Origin: Flavobacteriaceae bacterium CP2B
GTDB lineage: Bacteria > Bacteroidota > Bacteroidia > Flavobacteriales > Flavobacteriaceae
Length of the DNA stretch: 39,629 nt
NCBI GenBank assembly: GCA_001683825.1
Contig: LXTR01000001.1
Location: 1-39,629 of the forward strand
Direction of reading: 5' to 3'
Shown piece after piece: positions 8,993 to 16,820 of the stretch. A program made the translations under genes and the position numbers. Position 1 is the first letter of the stretch, and every line of letters starts with the position of its first letter. The notes beneath the pieces are model-generated. The model had not been told where the DNA came from, searched no databases, and worked only from the letters and a program-made list of their open reading frames with translations.

Positions 8993-9352
8993 TTACTGAA
9001 TTAAGGTTTGAACCATTTCCTTGTTGCAATACGTGGCTTTCTCAAAATCTCTTATGTTTATAGAAATTACAGGAACCTCTGGAAACATTGTTTTTAGGGT
9101 TGTAATGATTTGTTTTGACAGGTTCGCTTTTTGTCCGGTATTTCTTCCTTCCATAATATTAGCAAAAACATGGATGAAGTCATCTCTGGTGTTTCCTGTA
9201 CTGTAATAGTGAAAGGGATTAATTCTTATTTTTAGTTCTTCTGCCAAAAACAATCCGGTTGATTTTGCTGCATCATAAACTTCTTGCATGATCTCTTCTG
9301 GCAACTTCTGTTCTACAATTTGTTTTGAACAGTCTATTACAAAATGTGGCAT
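8993..9352 (-). CDS. 5-carboxymethyl-2-hydroxymuconate isomerase-like tautomerase
   Basis: The product has 119 residues, beginning Met-Pro-His-Phe-Val-Ile-Asp-Cys. After removal of Met, Pro would be the N-terminal catalytic base of the tautomerase superfamily. Length and motifs (MPHFVIDCS, HVFANIMEGRN, ISINIRDFEKATYCNK) fit the CHMI family (PF02962, HpaF-like). In aromatic degradation CHMI isomerises a homoprotocatechuate ring-cleavage product, but no other gene of that pathway is nearby, so a broader role on enols or electrophiles is more likely here. Only two bases separate its stop from the start of the DJ-1-like lipoprotein, and 111 bases separate it from the upstream DJ-1 gene. Confidence 0.85.
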   Translation of the reverse strand: MPHFVIDCSKQIVEQKLPEEIMQEVYDAAKSTGLFLAEELKIRINPFHYYSTGNTRDDFIHVFANIMEGRNTGQKANLSKQIITTLKTMFPEVPVISINIRDFEKATYCNKEMVQTLIQ

Positions 9353-9463
9353 AAGACTTTTTTTATTTATTTTTTCCTCTTAATCTGTCTGTAAGCTACC
9401 CCCTTTTAGGACTGCTTAACTGTCCAATTTAATCCATTGCCTGATTTTCAATGCAATTTTATA

Positions 9464-10582
9464 TCAGTTCAATTCTTCAAGTAATTTTTCTGATGCTTCT
9501 TCCAAAAGGTTTTTAGCAATCAATTCATTTGCTATGTGCCTCGCTTTTTCCTTATTATCCAGTGACGCATGGGTTTTGGCCAATAAAAGTAACAGGTTTT
9601 CATTAAAAAAGTAGGGTAAGGTCAACTCTACCAATTCAACACCCTTTATCAAGTCTTCCCTGTTTTCTGTGGAAGCCAAGATCTTATAGTATCCATAGGC
9701 AGCAATTAATTGTATATCGTATTTAGCTTCGTTTTTGGCCAGTTCCATTTCAGCCCATGCAATGGTTTTTGCTTTATCCAGTATGTCCTGAATAAAATAG
9801 GCACTCCTCTCATCGTTGTACAGTGCTCGTTTGACGGGTTTTAGTCCTAAAGATTCAACTACTGCTTCTGCAGATCTTGTTGTTGAAAAGGGATTTTGAC
9901 CTGTGACAAACTTTCCTGATACCACAACTTTCGATAGCATAAAATCGGTTTGCTTAAATATGGCCCCTCTTGCCTTTAGTTTGGTTTCCAGGCTAAAAGG
10001 GAACTCCCTAACCCATTTTTTCCCAAAAAGCTCCTCTTCCGTATTGCAAAAACCGGTGAGTGCTACACCGTCTATAATGTACTGATCATTATACAGGATA
10101 TTTACAAAAGCTGCTGGTCCATGACAAACGGAAGAAATAACGGTATTATCTCTTTGGTACAAATTCAATACAATTTCTTGAAGTGAAGGGTCGTAAGGTA
10201 AATCAAACATGGCCCCTTTACCACCAACAACATAGATGGCATTGTAGTTATCTGCATTTATAGTGGCTGTAGCTTTTGTATTTTCCAACAAACTCAGGGC
10301 GTACTTGTCCTCTAAAAGTATTTTGTTATATGGTTTATCCTTGTTGTATTGGTCTGGTTCAACCCTCCCCCCCTTGGGGCTGGCTACATCTATGGATAAA
10401 TTATTGTTTTTAAAAATTAAATATGCCTGGGAGAATTCATCAAACTCGTAGCCTGGTCTTACCAATCCCATATCTTTTCCATAGCTACTGACGACCATCA
10501 ACACTTTTTTCTTGATATCAGTGGCTTGAGAAAAAAGCACGAAAGGTAACAAACAGATGATACTTAAAAGAGCGTTTTTCAT
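9464..10582 (-). CDS. Secreted DJ-1/PfpI (Hsp31-like) protein with a helical C-terminal extension
   Basis: The 372-residue product starts with a signal peptide (MKNALLSIICLLPFVLFSQA). Residues 25-250 are an Hsp31-like DJ-1/PfpI domain: VLMVVSSYG, GYEFDEFSQAY with the candidate catalytic Glu (E46 or E49), SIDVASPKGG, AIYVVGGKGAMFDLP and an intact nucleophile elbow SSVCHGPAAF (C153, H154). Established knowledge: this family includes glyoxalase III and protein/nucleotide deglycases acting on methylglyoxal adducts. Residues 250-372 are alpha-helical, with TPR-like spacing (ALYNDERSAYFIQDILDKAK..., LLLLLAKTHASLDNKEKARH), longer than usual for the family. Predicted periplasmic. It is a paralogue of the lipoprotein two genes downstream. 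Confidence 0.88.
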   Translation of the reverse strand: MKNALLSIICLLPFVLFSQATDIKKKVLMVVSSYGKDMGLVRPGYEFDEFSQAYLIFKNNNLSIDVASPKGGRVEPDQYNKDKPYNKILLEDKYALSLLENTKATATINADNYNAIYVVGGKGAMFDLPYDPSLQEIVLNLYQRDNTVISSVCHGPAAFVNILYNDQYIIDGVALTGFCNTEEELFGKKWVREFPFSLETKLKARGAIFKQTDFMLSKVVVSGKFVTGQNPFSTTRSAEAVVESLGLKPVKRALYNDERSAYFIQDILDKAKTIAWAEMELAKNEAKYDIQLIAAYGYYKILASTENREDLIKGVELVELTLPYFFNENLLLLLAKTHASLDNKEKARHIANELIAKNLLEEASEKLLEELN

Positions 10583-10677
10583 TTTTTGGTTTTTTTGAAT
10601 TGGATAAGGAGACCAATGGAAGTCTTTCGTGTTACATCAAAAGTTTTACACGCAAAGACAAAGTGCAGGTGATTTCT

Positions 10678-11214
10678 TTAGGATTGAATTGTTGTTTGAA
10701 ATTTATGGGCCTTGGAATGGATTTCCGCTTGCAAGCTTTCATCATTGATTTCCCCATTGTTGAAATTGTCATAGAAAGAGGGCAATGAAAATGTATCTGT
10801 GATGCTGGCTCCCATGAACGGGAAGTAGGCACTTGCAGATTGTAAAACGGATGCACCGCCTCTCCCTCCGGGTGAGGTGGCCATTAACAGCATGGGTTTT
10901 TCCCTCCAGACCTTCGCGTTCACACGAGACAACCAGTCTAAGGTATTTTTGAATACCGCCGAATACGAGCCATTGTGTTCTGCCAGGGATACCATAAACC
11001 CATCGGCGGTATTAAATAAGGCGTCCAGTCTTTTAACGGATGTCGGAATACCATTTTCTGCCTCAAAATCAACTCCATAAATGGGTAATACATAATCATT
11101 GAAGTCAATTGAAATAATTTCCACATCTTCCAATAAACCAGAGGTATAGGTGATTAAACTTTTATTGATGGATTTTTGACTATTGCTTCCTGCTATGGTG
11201 ATTATTTTTTTCAT
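10678..11214 (-). CDS. NADPH-dependent FMN reductase / quinone reductase-like flavoprotein
   Basis: The product has 178 residues, about normal for the NADPH-dependent FMN reductase family (PF03358: chromate, quinone and azo reductases). Visible motifs are the FMN phosphate loop ITIAGSNSQKSINKSL at residues 5-20, the flavin-binding AEHNGSYSAVFKNTLDWLSR around residues 78-97 (family form PEYNGSxxxxLKNAIDW), and SPGGRGG near 114-120. It has no signal peptide, so it is cytosolic. The start is two bases from the stop of the upstream doxX-like gene, so the two are co-transcribed. Two-electron reduction of quinones or other electrophiles fits the operon. The exact substrate cannot be read from the sequence. 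Confidence 0.88.
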   Translation of the reverse strand: MKKIITIAGSNSQKSINKSLITYTSGLLEDVEIISIDFNDYVLPIYGVDFEAENGIPTSVKRLDALFNTADGFMVSLAEHNGSYSAVFKNTLDWLSRVNAKVWREKPMLLMATSPGGRGGASVLQSASAYFPFMGASITDTFSLPSFYDNFNNGEINDESLQAEIHSKAHKFQTTIQS

Positions 11215-11216
11215 GA

Positions 11217-11672
11217 TTACTGATTTTTGGTGATTAATTTATCTATTGACCATTTTCCGCTGCCATTTACCAATATGGTCAAGGCAAGGCCGATTACCAG
11301 AAGGGAATACTCGTAACCTTCACCAGCTTGATTCCCGAACCAGTTCATAAAAAAGCCATGTTCCAATTGCGTGGTATAGATGATACCCATAAACATTCCT
11401 GTAAGCGATAAGGCCCAGAACCGGCTGAAGAATCCTAGAATCAGTGAAATGGAGCCGAAAAATTCAATCATTATTATCGAGAAGGCCACAAAACTTGGCA
11501 ATCCCATTTGTATGGTGAAAAAATCCATGGTTGCCAAATAGCCATTGCCGCCAAAAAGCCCCAGGAGTTTTTGGGCACCATGCGGGAATATGACCAAACC
11601 AAGTGTTAATCGTGCAATGCTGAATCCGATAATGGGATTTGTCGCCAGAAGTGTTTTTACTAGTTTTTTCAT
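11217..11672 (-). CDS. DoxX family membrane protein
   Basis: The product has 151 residues with four hydrophobic segments: IGFSIARLTLGLVIFPHGAQKLLGLF, the segment after PSFVAFSIIMIEFFGSISLIL, the one around LSLTGMFMGIIYTT, and SLLVIGLALTILV. The motif GLVIFPHGAQKLLGLFGG near residues 26-43 is the usual DoxX/YphA signature. DoxX proteins are found with thiol- and quinone-stress genes, and some act in complexes that handle oxidants. It sits directly upstream of the FMN reductase and 21 bases downstream of the outer-membrane-type gene. The biochemical role is not settled for most members. Confidence 0.88.
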   Translation of the reverse strand: MKKLVKTLLATNPIIGFSIARLTLGLVIFPHGAQKLLGLFGGNGYLATMDFFTIQMGLPSFVAFSIIMIEFFGSISLILGFFSRFWALSLTGMFMGIIYTTQLEHGFFMNWFGNQAGEGYEYSLLVIGLALTILVNGSGKWSIDKLITKNQ

Positions 11673-11693
11673 AATGTTTAGATTTAAAATTGT

Positions 11694-12338
11694 TTATAGC
11701 GTTTTTCGGTAATACAAACCGAGAGATGATTTTCCTATAGGGTCAGGCCCATACTGGTCAAAGTCCACACCTACACCGAATTGGTGCCCATTGAATGACA
11801 CTCCTGCACGTAATTGCTGAAAACTCCTGGAGTGTGTTTTAAACTTGTCCCAGACAGTTAAAAACTGCCCGTTTAACCAAAGGGATACCTTGTCATTGAT
11901 CGGTGAGTTGAACTGAAACTGTGCAAACACTTCGGCATAGCCAGCGTCCTTTTGCTCGGAATGGGCAACCGTAGGGATAATTACAAATAATACGCGTGGA
12001 TTTTTTAGTGTGAGCTTTGCCGACAGGCGTTCTGAATAACCGGCAAAACTGTTGTAGTATAAAGATGGACCAATGGCAATATGCTTGTTGATGTTCCAAA
12101 ATAAAGTGGGTTGAATGCCTGCCTCATCAAAAGCCTCATTCGCTTTTTTATTGAATTTTTGAAAGAACGCAAGGGTTGCAATGCTCAGCGTATTTTTTTC
12201 ATTGATCGGATAACTTGAATAGAGTGTAAAATCCGTTTTGTCAAAACCAGAAAACAGTTCTACCTGTGTGAATTGCGCATTGGAGTTTTGCGCAAATCCG
12301 AGAATGAATAGTGAAGTGAATATGACTATTTTTTTCAT
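11694..12338 (-). CDS. Predicted outer-membrane beta-barrel protein, first gene of the stress operon
   Basis: The ATG at 12338 gives 214 residues with a clean signal peptide (MKKIVIFTSLFILGFAQNSNAQ). An upstream in-frame ATG at 12362 would add eight residues before it and is less likely. The mature part alternates polar and hydrophobic residues in short strands with aromatic girdles (TDFTLYSSYPI, HIAIGPSLYYNSFAGYS, VSLWLNGQFL, QFGVGVDFDQYG) and ends in a strand with terminal aromatics (SSLGLYYRKTL), as small outer-membrane barrels do. No specific family is recognised. Its position at the head of the operon suggests it belongs to the same response, perhaps as a porin or envelope sensor. That is inference. 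Confidence 0.65.
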   Translation of the reverse strand: MKKIVIFTSLFILGFAQNSNAQFTQVELFSGFDKTDFTLYSSYPINEKNTLSIATLAFFQKFNKKANEAFDEAGIQPTLFWNINKHIAIGPSLYYNSFAGYSERLSAKLTLKNPRVLFVIIPTVAHSEQKDAGYAEVFAQFQFNSPINDKVSLWLNGQFLTVWDKFKTHSRSFQQLRAGVSFNGHQFGVGVDFDQYGPDPIGKSSLGLYYRKTL

Positions 12339-12373
12339 GCTCCAAAATTCCGAGAGGAACACATGAAAAAAAA

Positions 12374-12385
12374 TAAACTAGTTTA
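12374..12385. promoter_or_regulatory. Perfect 12-bp palindrome upstream of the stress operon
   Basis: TAAACTAGTTTA is fully self-complementary. It lies 36 bases upstream of the operon's first start codon (12338) and 33 bases inside the flank of the IS element. It could be an operator for a dimeric repressor, but palindromes of this length occur by chance in AT-rich DNA. Confidence 0.3.
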
Positions 12386-12469
12386 AGACTTTTACATTCC
12401 GTCCATACATGGATATAATGTAGATCCCCCAATCTTTAGGACAGCTTTCCTTCAAATTTAGATACATAT

Positions 12470-13288
12470 TCATGCTGCTTTTTGATAGAGAATAGCAGGT
12501 GTTTCATAATCGATAGACTGATGCCTTCTTCTGTGATTGTAATAGTCGAAGTACTCAGCCAATAGCAAGTAAAGATCCATGCCATCTTTAGGGGGATTCA
12601 GATAGATTTTCTCATACTTTACATTTCTCCAAAGTCTTTCTATAAAAGCATTGTCGGTAGCTCTGCCCTTTCCATCCTTGCTAAGTCGTATGCCCTGACC
12701 CAAGACATAATTAGCAAACTCCTCAGCAGTAAACTGACTGCCCTGGTCTGTGTTTAAGATCTCCGGGGTACCATGTACTTCAATGGCCTCCTCTTAAGCC
12801 TGCCTGCACCACTGGGCATCCATGGAGTTGGATATGCTCCAGTTCAGCACATAGCGGCTATGCAGATCAATGATGGCCACCAGGTACCTATTCCCTTTTT
12901 TGAGTGGGATATAGGTGATGTCCGTAGCCCGGACTTGATTGGGCCTTTCAATGGTCAGGTTTCTGAGCAAATAGGGATAGGTCTTATGTTCCTTACATCT
13001 GCGTAAGGTGTGTTTACCTGGCAGAATGGCTCTAAGACCCATAACCTGATAGTAAAGCCGCTCAATACGATTTTTACTGACCTTATAGCCTTTGTCTTTG
13101 GTTAGCCAGATATGCATGCGCCGGGCGCCTTTAAAAGGGTGGTGCAGGTAATGCTCATCCATCTCCCGCATGAGCTTTAGATTCAGCTCGCTCTCCCCTC
13201 TGGGCTTATAATAAAGCCCTGAACGATGCACAGACAACGCCTTGCATTGTTTGGTAACGCTTAGTTTGGAATGACCCCTGCGTATCAT
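12470..13288 (-). pseudogene. IS3-family transposase OrfB with an in-frame stop
   Basis: This is an rve/DDE integrase-type transposase. Residues 1-164 run from MIRRGHSKLSV through the HTH_21-like KGARRMHIWL region to the first catalytic Asp (RATDITYIPL) and stop at a TAA at 12794-12796, after DAQWCRQA. The same frame continues without any shift for another 107 codons: EEAIEVHGTPEILNTDQGSQF with the second Asp, then ATDNAFIERLWRNVKYE with the catalytic Glu, ending at 12470. A single base change (for example a Leu TTA turned to TAA) explains the break. The full product would be 272 residues, normal for the family. It cannot be made intact, so this copy should not transpose on its own. Confidence 0.88.
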
Positions 13289-13311
13289 TTTTCTTCTCTC
13301 GGAGAGTGGTT

Positions 13312-13587
13312 TTAGCGCAAGGCGTCCTTTAAAAAATCATTCTCTACTTTAAGCTCACCAATGGTCTTGAGCAGTTGATCGTTTTTCTTCTCAGCCTCGC
13401 TGCGTTTGTCCTGCTTTCCTGATTCAAAAACCTGCTCGGCTCCTTCGAGAAAATCCCGCTTCCAGGAGCTTATCTGTGTGGGATGAATTTGATACTTCTG
13501 GGAAAGTTCGGCCAGACTATGACGCTCTTTTAAGGCTTCCAAAACCACTTTGGTCTTGAACTTGGAGGTGTACTTTCTTCGTTTCAT
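13312..13587 (-). CDS. IS3-family transposase OrfA
   Basis: The product has 91 residues: an N-terminal helix-turn-helix of the transposase_8 type (MKRRKYTSKFKTKVVLEALK, then LAELSQKYQIHPTQISSWKR) and a C-terminal coiled coil (SEAEKKNDQLLKTIGELKVE). It binds the IS ends and normally forms an OrfAB fusion by -1 frameshifting. Here OrfB lies in the -1 frame, about 20 bases beyond the stop. OrfA looks intact, although OrfB carries a nonsense codon. Confidence 0.9.
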   Translation of the reverse strand: MKRRKYTSKFKTKVVLEALKERHSLAELSQKYQIHPTQISSWKRDFLEGAEQVFESGKQDKRSEAEKKNDQLLKTIGELKVENDFLKDALR

Positions 13588-13741
13588 ATACAGTAAATTT
13601 AATAATTAAACTTACTGCCCTAATTTTTGGGGTACCTACACGCTAAGCTTCTTTTAAAATTATATAGTCTTTAAATTAATGCGACAGAATCTAATTTTCT
13701 TACATTTAAGAAGAAAAAATTCATATCTAAGTTCATTAACC

Positions 13742-14299
13742 ATGAAAAATTTATTTCTATTCTTTTATCTTTTTACAGGCCTTACTACCTTGGCTCAAAG
13801 TAATATGGCGGCCTGCAGGGTAACCCTTAATAACGGTACTACCATAGACGGGTTTATCAAAAATTATAAACCGCTAATGTCCCTGGAAAATGGGTTTAAA
13901 CTGCGGGATGAAAACAATAAGAAAATTAAAATTGAACCTCGATTCTATAAAAATGTAGAAGTGGGAAATGTGGAATACCGCTCAATTATCAACAATAAAG
14001 GTAATTTTCGGTTTATGCAACGATTGCAGACTGGCGAAAATGCCGAACTTTATACGGATACCTATAGCCGTATGGTGAGTATGCCCGGCTTCGGGGGAGA
14101 AATGCATATAGAAACTCATTTCTATTTGAAACGCGGTGAGATAGTGCAGTACATGCACCCCGATATCGTTCAGGAAACACCCGAATCGTACTTCCCCGGC
14201 GCTTCCGAATTATGTGAGACCATCCGAAATACCAAAAAGAAGGATTTTACCATTCCCGCCTGGGTGGAAGCCTACAATGCCTTGGTAATAAACCCATAG
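13742..14299 (+). CDS. Secreted protein of unknown function
   Basis: I choose the ATG at 13742, which gives 185 residues with a signal peptide (MKNLFLFFYLFTGLTTLAQS). The frame is open from 13679, but that would add 21 residues before the signal. The mature region begins ACRVTLNNGTTIDGFIKNYK, which resembles the opening strands of small beta-barrel or SH3-like domains found in secreted Bacteroidota proteins. It continues with mixed charged segments (KIKIEPRFYKNVEVG, EMHIETHFYLKRGEIVQYMH). I do not recognise a family. It is a single gene, just beyond the IS element and with its own upstream AT-rich region. Confidence 0.6.
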   Translation: MKNLFLFFYLFTGLTTLAQSNMAACRVTLNNGTTIDGFIKNYKPLMSLENGFKLRDENNKKIKIEPRFYKNVEVGNVEYRSIINNKGNFRFMQRLQTGENAELYTDTYSRMVSMPGFGGEMHIETHFYLKRGEIVQYMHPDIVQETPESYFPGASELCETIRNTKKKDFTIPAWVEAYNALVINP

Positions 14300-14687
14300 A
14301 TTTCTGTTCCTTCCAAATAGTACTAATCCCAGTCTGCCATTATTGTGCCCCAGCCTCAAAATTCAGAAAAGGAAGAAGCAAGAGGATAGCACGCTTGCGC
14401 GACGCTATTCATTCACTTTCCTGTGGAAAGTCCCATATTAACTGGATTTCCGCAATAGGGAGAATAAATATTATTCATTTCTTTTTCACGAAAATAGCAG
14501 TCCAGGTCAATAGAATCGGGTCATTTTTCACGGAAATCTTGAGTTCCACCTTCGAATTCCAAGCAAATAAGGTAAAATTTGAGCTTCAATTTAACACAGG
14601 AAAAAACAGATTAGGCACGGCTGGAAATGCCCTAAATACTCTTAAATAAATGTTAATTTTTGAACCGTTTGCAAAAAGGTTGCAAAT
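14300..14687. other. 388-bp intergenic stretch; no gene supported
   Basis: A plus-strand frame at 14395-14649 is open but has no domain, leader or plausible start. A hairpin (ATAGC/GCTAT around CGCTTGCGCG) lies at 14385-14407. A perfect 7-bp stem, TTTGCAA/TTGCAAA, lies at 14668-14686, just beyond the tRNA-Arg terminator. Confidence 0.5.
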
Positions 14688-14721
14688 AAAAAGGCCTCTA
14701 CAAGCTAAAAGCTTCGAGACC
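14688..14721 (-). terminator. Intrinsic terminator of tRNA-Arg
   Basis: On the minus strand, GGTCTC pairs with GAGGCC around an inner GAAGC/GCTTG pairing, followed directly by TTTTT (14692-14688). It starts 11 bases after the tRNA CCA end. Confidence 0.75.
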
Positions 14722-14731
14722 CTGTAAACAT

Positions 14732-14808
14732 TGGTGATCGCGCCAGGATTCGAACCTGGGACCGTCTGCTTAGAAGGCAGATGCTCTATCCAGCTGAGCT
14801 ACGCGACC
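14732..14808 (-). tRNA. tRNA-Arg (anticodon TCT)
   Basis: Read on the minus strand from 14808, the acceptor GGTCGCG pairs with CGCGATC. The anticodon arm is TCTGC-CTTCTAA-GCAGA, with TCT at the anticodon position (reads AGA). The T arm is CCAGG-TTCGAAT-CCTGG. Discriminator A is followed by an encoded CCA at 14734-14732. Confidence 0.97.
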
Positions 14809-14825
14809 TTTTTGCTAATTTTCGG

Positions 14826-14833
14826 CAAAACTA
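14826..14833 (-). promoter_or_regulatory. Putative -7 box for tRNA-Arg
   Basis: On the minus strand 14833-14826 reads TAGTTTTG, an exact match to the Bacteroidota -7 consensus TAnnTTTG, 17 bases upstream of the tRNA 5' end. I see no good TTG at the -33 distance, so the call is moderate. Confidence 0.45.
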
Positions 14834-15122
14834 ATAAATCTACGGGCATTCCTGGCCATGAATCCTTCTTTAATTTGAATTTGCCATGGGCCATCAACTA
14901 GCCAGATATGGGTTATTACCCTTGTTTTCGCGGTTCTTCAGGGCAAAACAATGTTGCTTCCCTCCATAGGCGTGCTATACATGGTAATGTCCCTTTTACC
15001 TAGGGTTTTGATGCCACTTCCTATTCCTGGCCCTACCTGTGCTACCCCAGAAAACAAACTAGCATGGAGCTATCAAAATGAACGGGGACCCGTCCCCTTC
15101 CCTATGTTTCAAATCACAGTGC

Positions 15123-16142
15123 CTAACCAAAGGTAACGAGGGCTTTAATCACGCCACTTTCAGTATCCTGCCAACGATCAAACTGCGCAATCATCTCCTC
15201 AAAGGCTACCCGGTGGGTAATATAGGTGCCGGTCGGGAACTCCCCCCGGCGCAGCAGGGCAATCACCTGCATAAAATCTTCCCTGGTGGCATTTCTGCTG
15301 CAGAGGATACTGGCTTCCCTGGCGTGGATCATCGGATGGTTAAATACCAGGTCGCCTTTAGAGAGGCCCACCAGCACATAGCGCCCACCATGCGCGATAT
15401 ATTGGACCCCTGATTCCAGGGCTCCTTTGTTCCCGGTAGCATCAAAGACCACAGCCGCCATGTCCCCACCGCTAAGGTCGGCGACCCTTTGGATGGCGTC
15501 CGGTCCGGCAAGGACCCCCTGGTCTGCCCCCACCTCTTCCCTGGCGTAGGCAAGCCGGTTGGAGTCCCGGTCGATCGCGATGACCGTGGCTCCGGCAAGT
15601 TGTGCCAGTTTCATGATGCCGATCCCTATGGGCCCGCAGCCAATTACCACCACGGTTTCACCTTCCTGCAAACCCGCCCTCTGAATAGCGTGTGCCCCAA
15701 TGGCCAAAGGTTCGACGATGGCCATTTCATCCTCACTCAATCCTGTCGCCGGAAGTAACAGGGCCACAGGGACCGATATAATTTCCTGCATCCCCCCGTC
15801 GGTATGCACCCCCAGTACCCGGATATTCCTGCAACAATTGGTTTTTCCAGTTCGGCAAGCCGCACAGGCATGGCAGCTTATATACGGCATTACCACCACC
15901 CGGTCTCCCGCTTTTAATCCGAGGGGGTTCGTTTCAATTTCAAGTATTTCTGCCGCGAGTTCATGCCCCAGGATCCTGGGGTAGCTAAAAAAGGCCTGGT
16001 TACCTGCATAGGCATGGAGGTCGGTACCGCAAATACCTACTTTTTTAACGCGGACCAGGGCTTCTCCAGGTGTTTTTTGAGGGGCAGGCTTTTCTTTCAT
16101 CAGAAACGTTCCCGGTTGCTGGCAAACGATATATTTCATCAT
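15123..16142 (-). CDS. Zinc-dependent alcohol dehydrogenase (MDR superfamily), sugar-alcohol dehydrogenase type
   Basis: The 339-residue product is a full-length medium-chain dehydrogenase. The catalytic zinc ligands are visible as C38 (VGICGTD), H60-E61 (LGHE) and E144 (VEPLAIGAH). The structural zinc lobe is C90-x2-C93-x2-C96 with C103/C104. The Rossmann motif GCGPIG is at 168-173, followed by an acidic residue after strand two (IAIDRDSN), indicating NAD rather than NADP. Close relatives include L-galactonate, threonine and sorbitol dehydrogenases, but the substrate cannot be fixed from this. It stands alone on the minus strand, with no adjoining sugar-pathway genes. The start has two Met codons in tandem, and either could be used. 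Confidence 0.88.
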   Translation of the reverse strand: MMKYIVCQQPGTFLMKEKPAPQKTPGEALVRVKKVGICGTDLHAYAGNQAFFSYPRILGHELAAEILEIETNPLGLKAGDRVVVMPYISCHACAACRTGKTNCCRNIRVLGVHTDGGMQEIISVPVALLLPATGLSEDEMAIVEPLAIGAHAIQRAGLQEGETVVVIGCGPIGIGIMKLAQLAGATVIAIDRDSNRLAYAREEVGADQGVLAGPDAIQRVADLSGGDMAAVVFDATGNKGALESGVQYIAHGGRYVLVGLSKGDLVFNHPMIHAREASILCSRNATREDFMQVIALLRRGEFPTGTYITHRVAFEEMIAQFDRWQDTESGVIKALVTFG

Positions 16143-16820
16143 GGATTATCAATTCACTATATAGAACATCCCAAGGTACAATTTTAACGTGAAGTGCTGC
16201 CCTTTTTGGTCATTGAAACGGAGAGGTAGCCGGAAACGACCTGGACCACACTTGGGCAGGCGAGTTGGCCATTCAGAACCTCCATGGTTTAGATACCTTC
16301 AAGAGATAAATACACCCATGTTCCGTATGCAAAGGCTTCTTATGGGGGCCCTCTGTCATTTTGCCTTATGTGTCATCGGTGCCGGGCCGCCGGGGTAACA
16401 GAGGGGGATGGAGCCTATGAATCAACGCTATCGCGCTACCCCGGCCGGGGCAAAAAAGAAAAAAAGTAGTGTTCCTTGCATTATAGAGTTACATTTGCAT
16501 CCGCATTTTGATATGCTCGGCCTTGTATGCCAAGGACAAAATAGGCTATAGGCAGGCATATGTGTTTGTACTACATATCCTGGGTACGATTTACTTATGA
16601 AAATCGAAGGAGATTAATCGGAACACGGCATCATGATGGCGAAACATGCGCCATCATTATAGTATCAAAGAACAAATTTTTAATGCATCAAACCAGCGGG
16701 GCACCTGAATTGCCCGGCCCCGGAATGCAGGCCTGAGGTATAATATAGTCCAAACAAGACCGGGGGATCACCGCCTGTACTATGGTGAACCCCCGGGTTA
16801 ACATAAAGCCTGCCACACCC
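16143..16820. other. 678-bp region without a supported gene
   Basis: The open frames here are short, overlap in both directions and lack recognisable features. The notable content is at 16489-16516: a 28-bp stretch identical to the -7 box and initially transcribed region of the tRNA-Ser promoter at 24610-24637. A small RNA start is possible but nothing tRNA-like follows. Confidence 0.55.
16489..16516 (+). promoter_or_regulatory. Orphan copy of the tRNA-Ser promoter core
   Basis: It begins T-TACATTTG (a TAnnTTTG -7 box at 16490-16497) and matches 24610-24637 at all 28 positions. No TTG stands at the expected -33 distance (the triplet there is TAG). No tRNA or gene is recognisable downstream. 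Confidence 0.5.

Larger units (their letters stand above)
12419..13640 (-). mobile_element. IS3-family insertion sequence, inactivated
   Basis: The element is 1222 bp and its two genes read on the minus strand. Its ends are imperfect inverted repeats. The plus strand at 12419 reads TGTAGATCCCCCAATCTTTA and the complement from 13640 inward reads TGTAGGTACCCCAAAAATTA. Both begin with the TG expected for IS3-family tips. OrfA and OrfB are in overlapping -1 frames, the IS3 arrangement. The flanking triplets (TAA left, CGC right) do not match, so no target duplication is evident. This hints at an old or rearranged insertion. Confidence 0.85.

Noticed and set aside
12416-13643. Target-site duplication around the first IS3 element
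   Set aside because: The flanking triplets TAA and CGC differ, so no duplication can be claimed.
14395-14649. 84-residue plus-strand ORF before tRNA-Arg
   Set aside because: No domain or convincing start, and it overlaps hairpin sequence. Probably chance.
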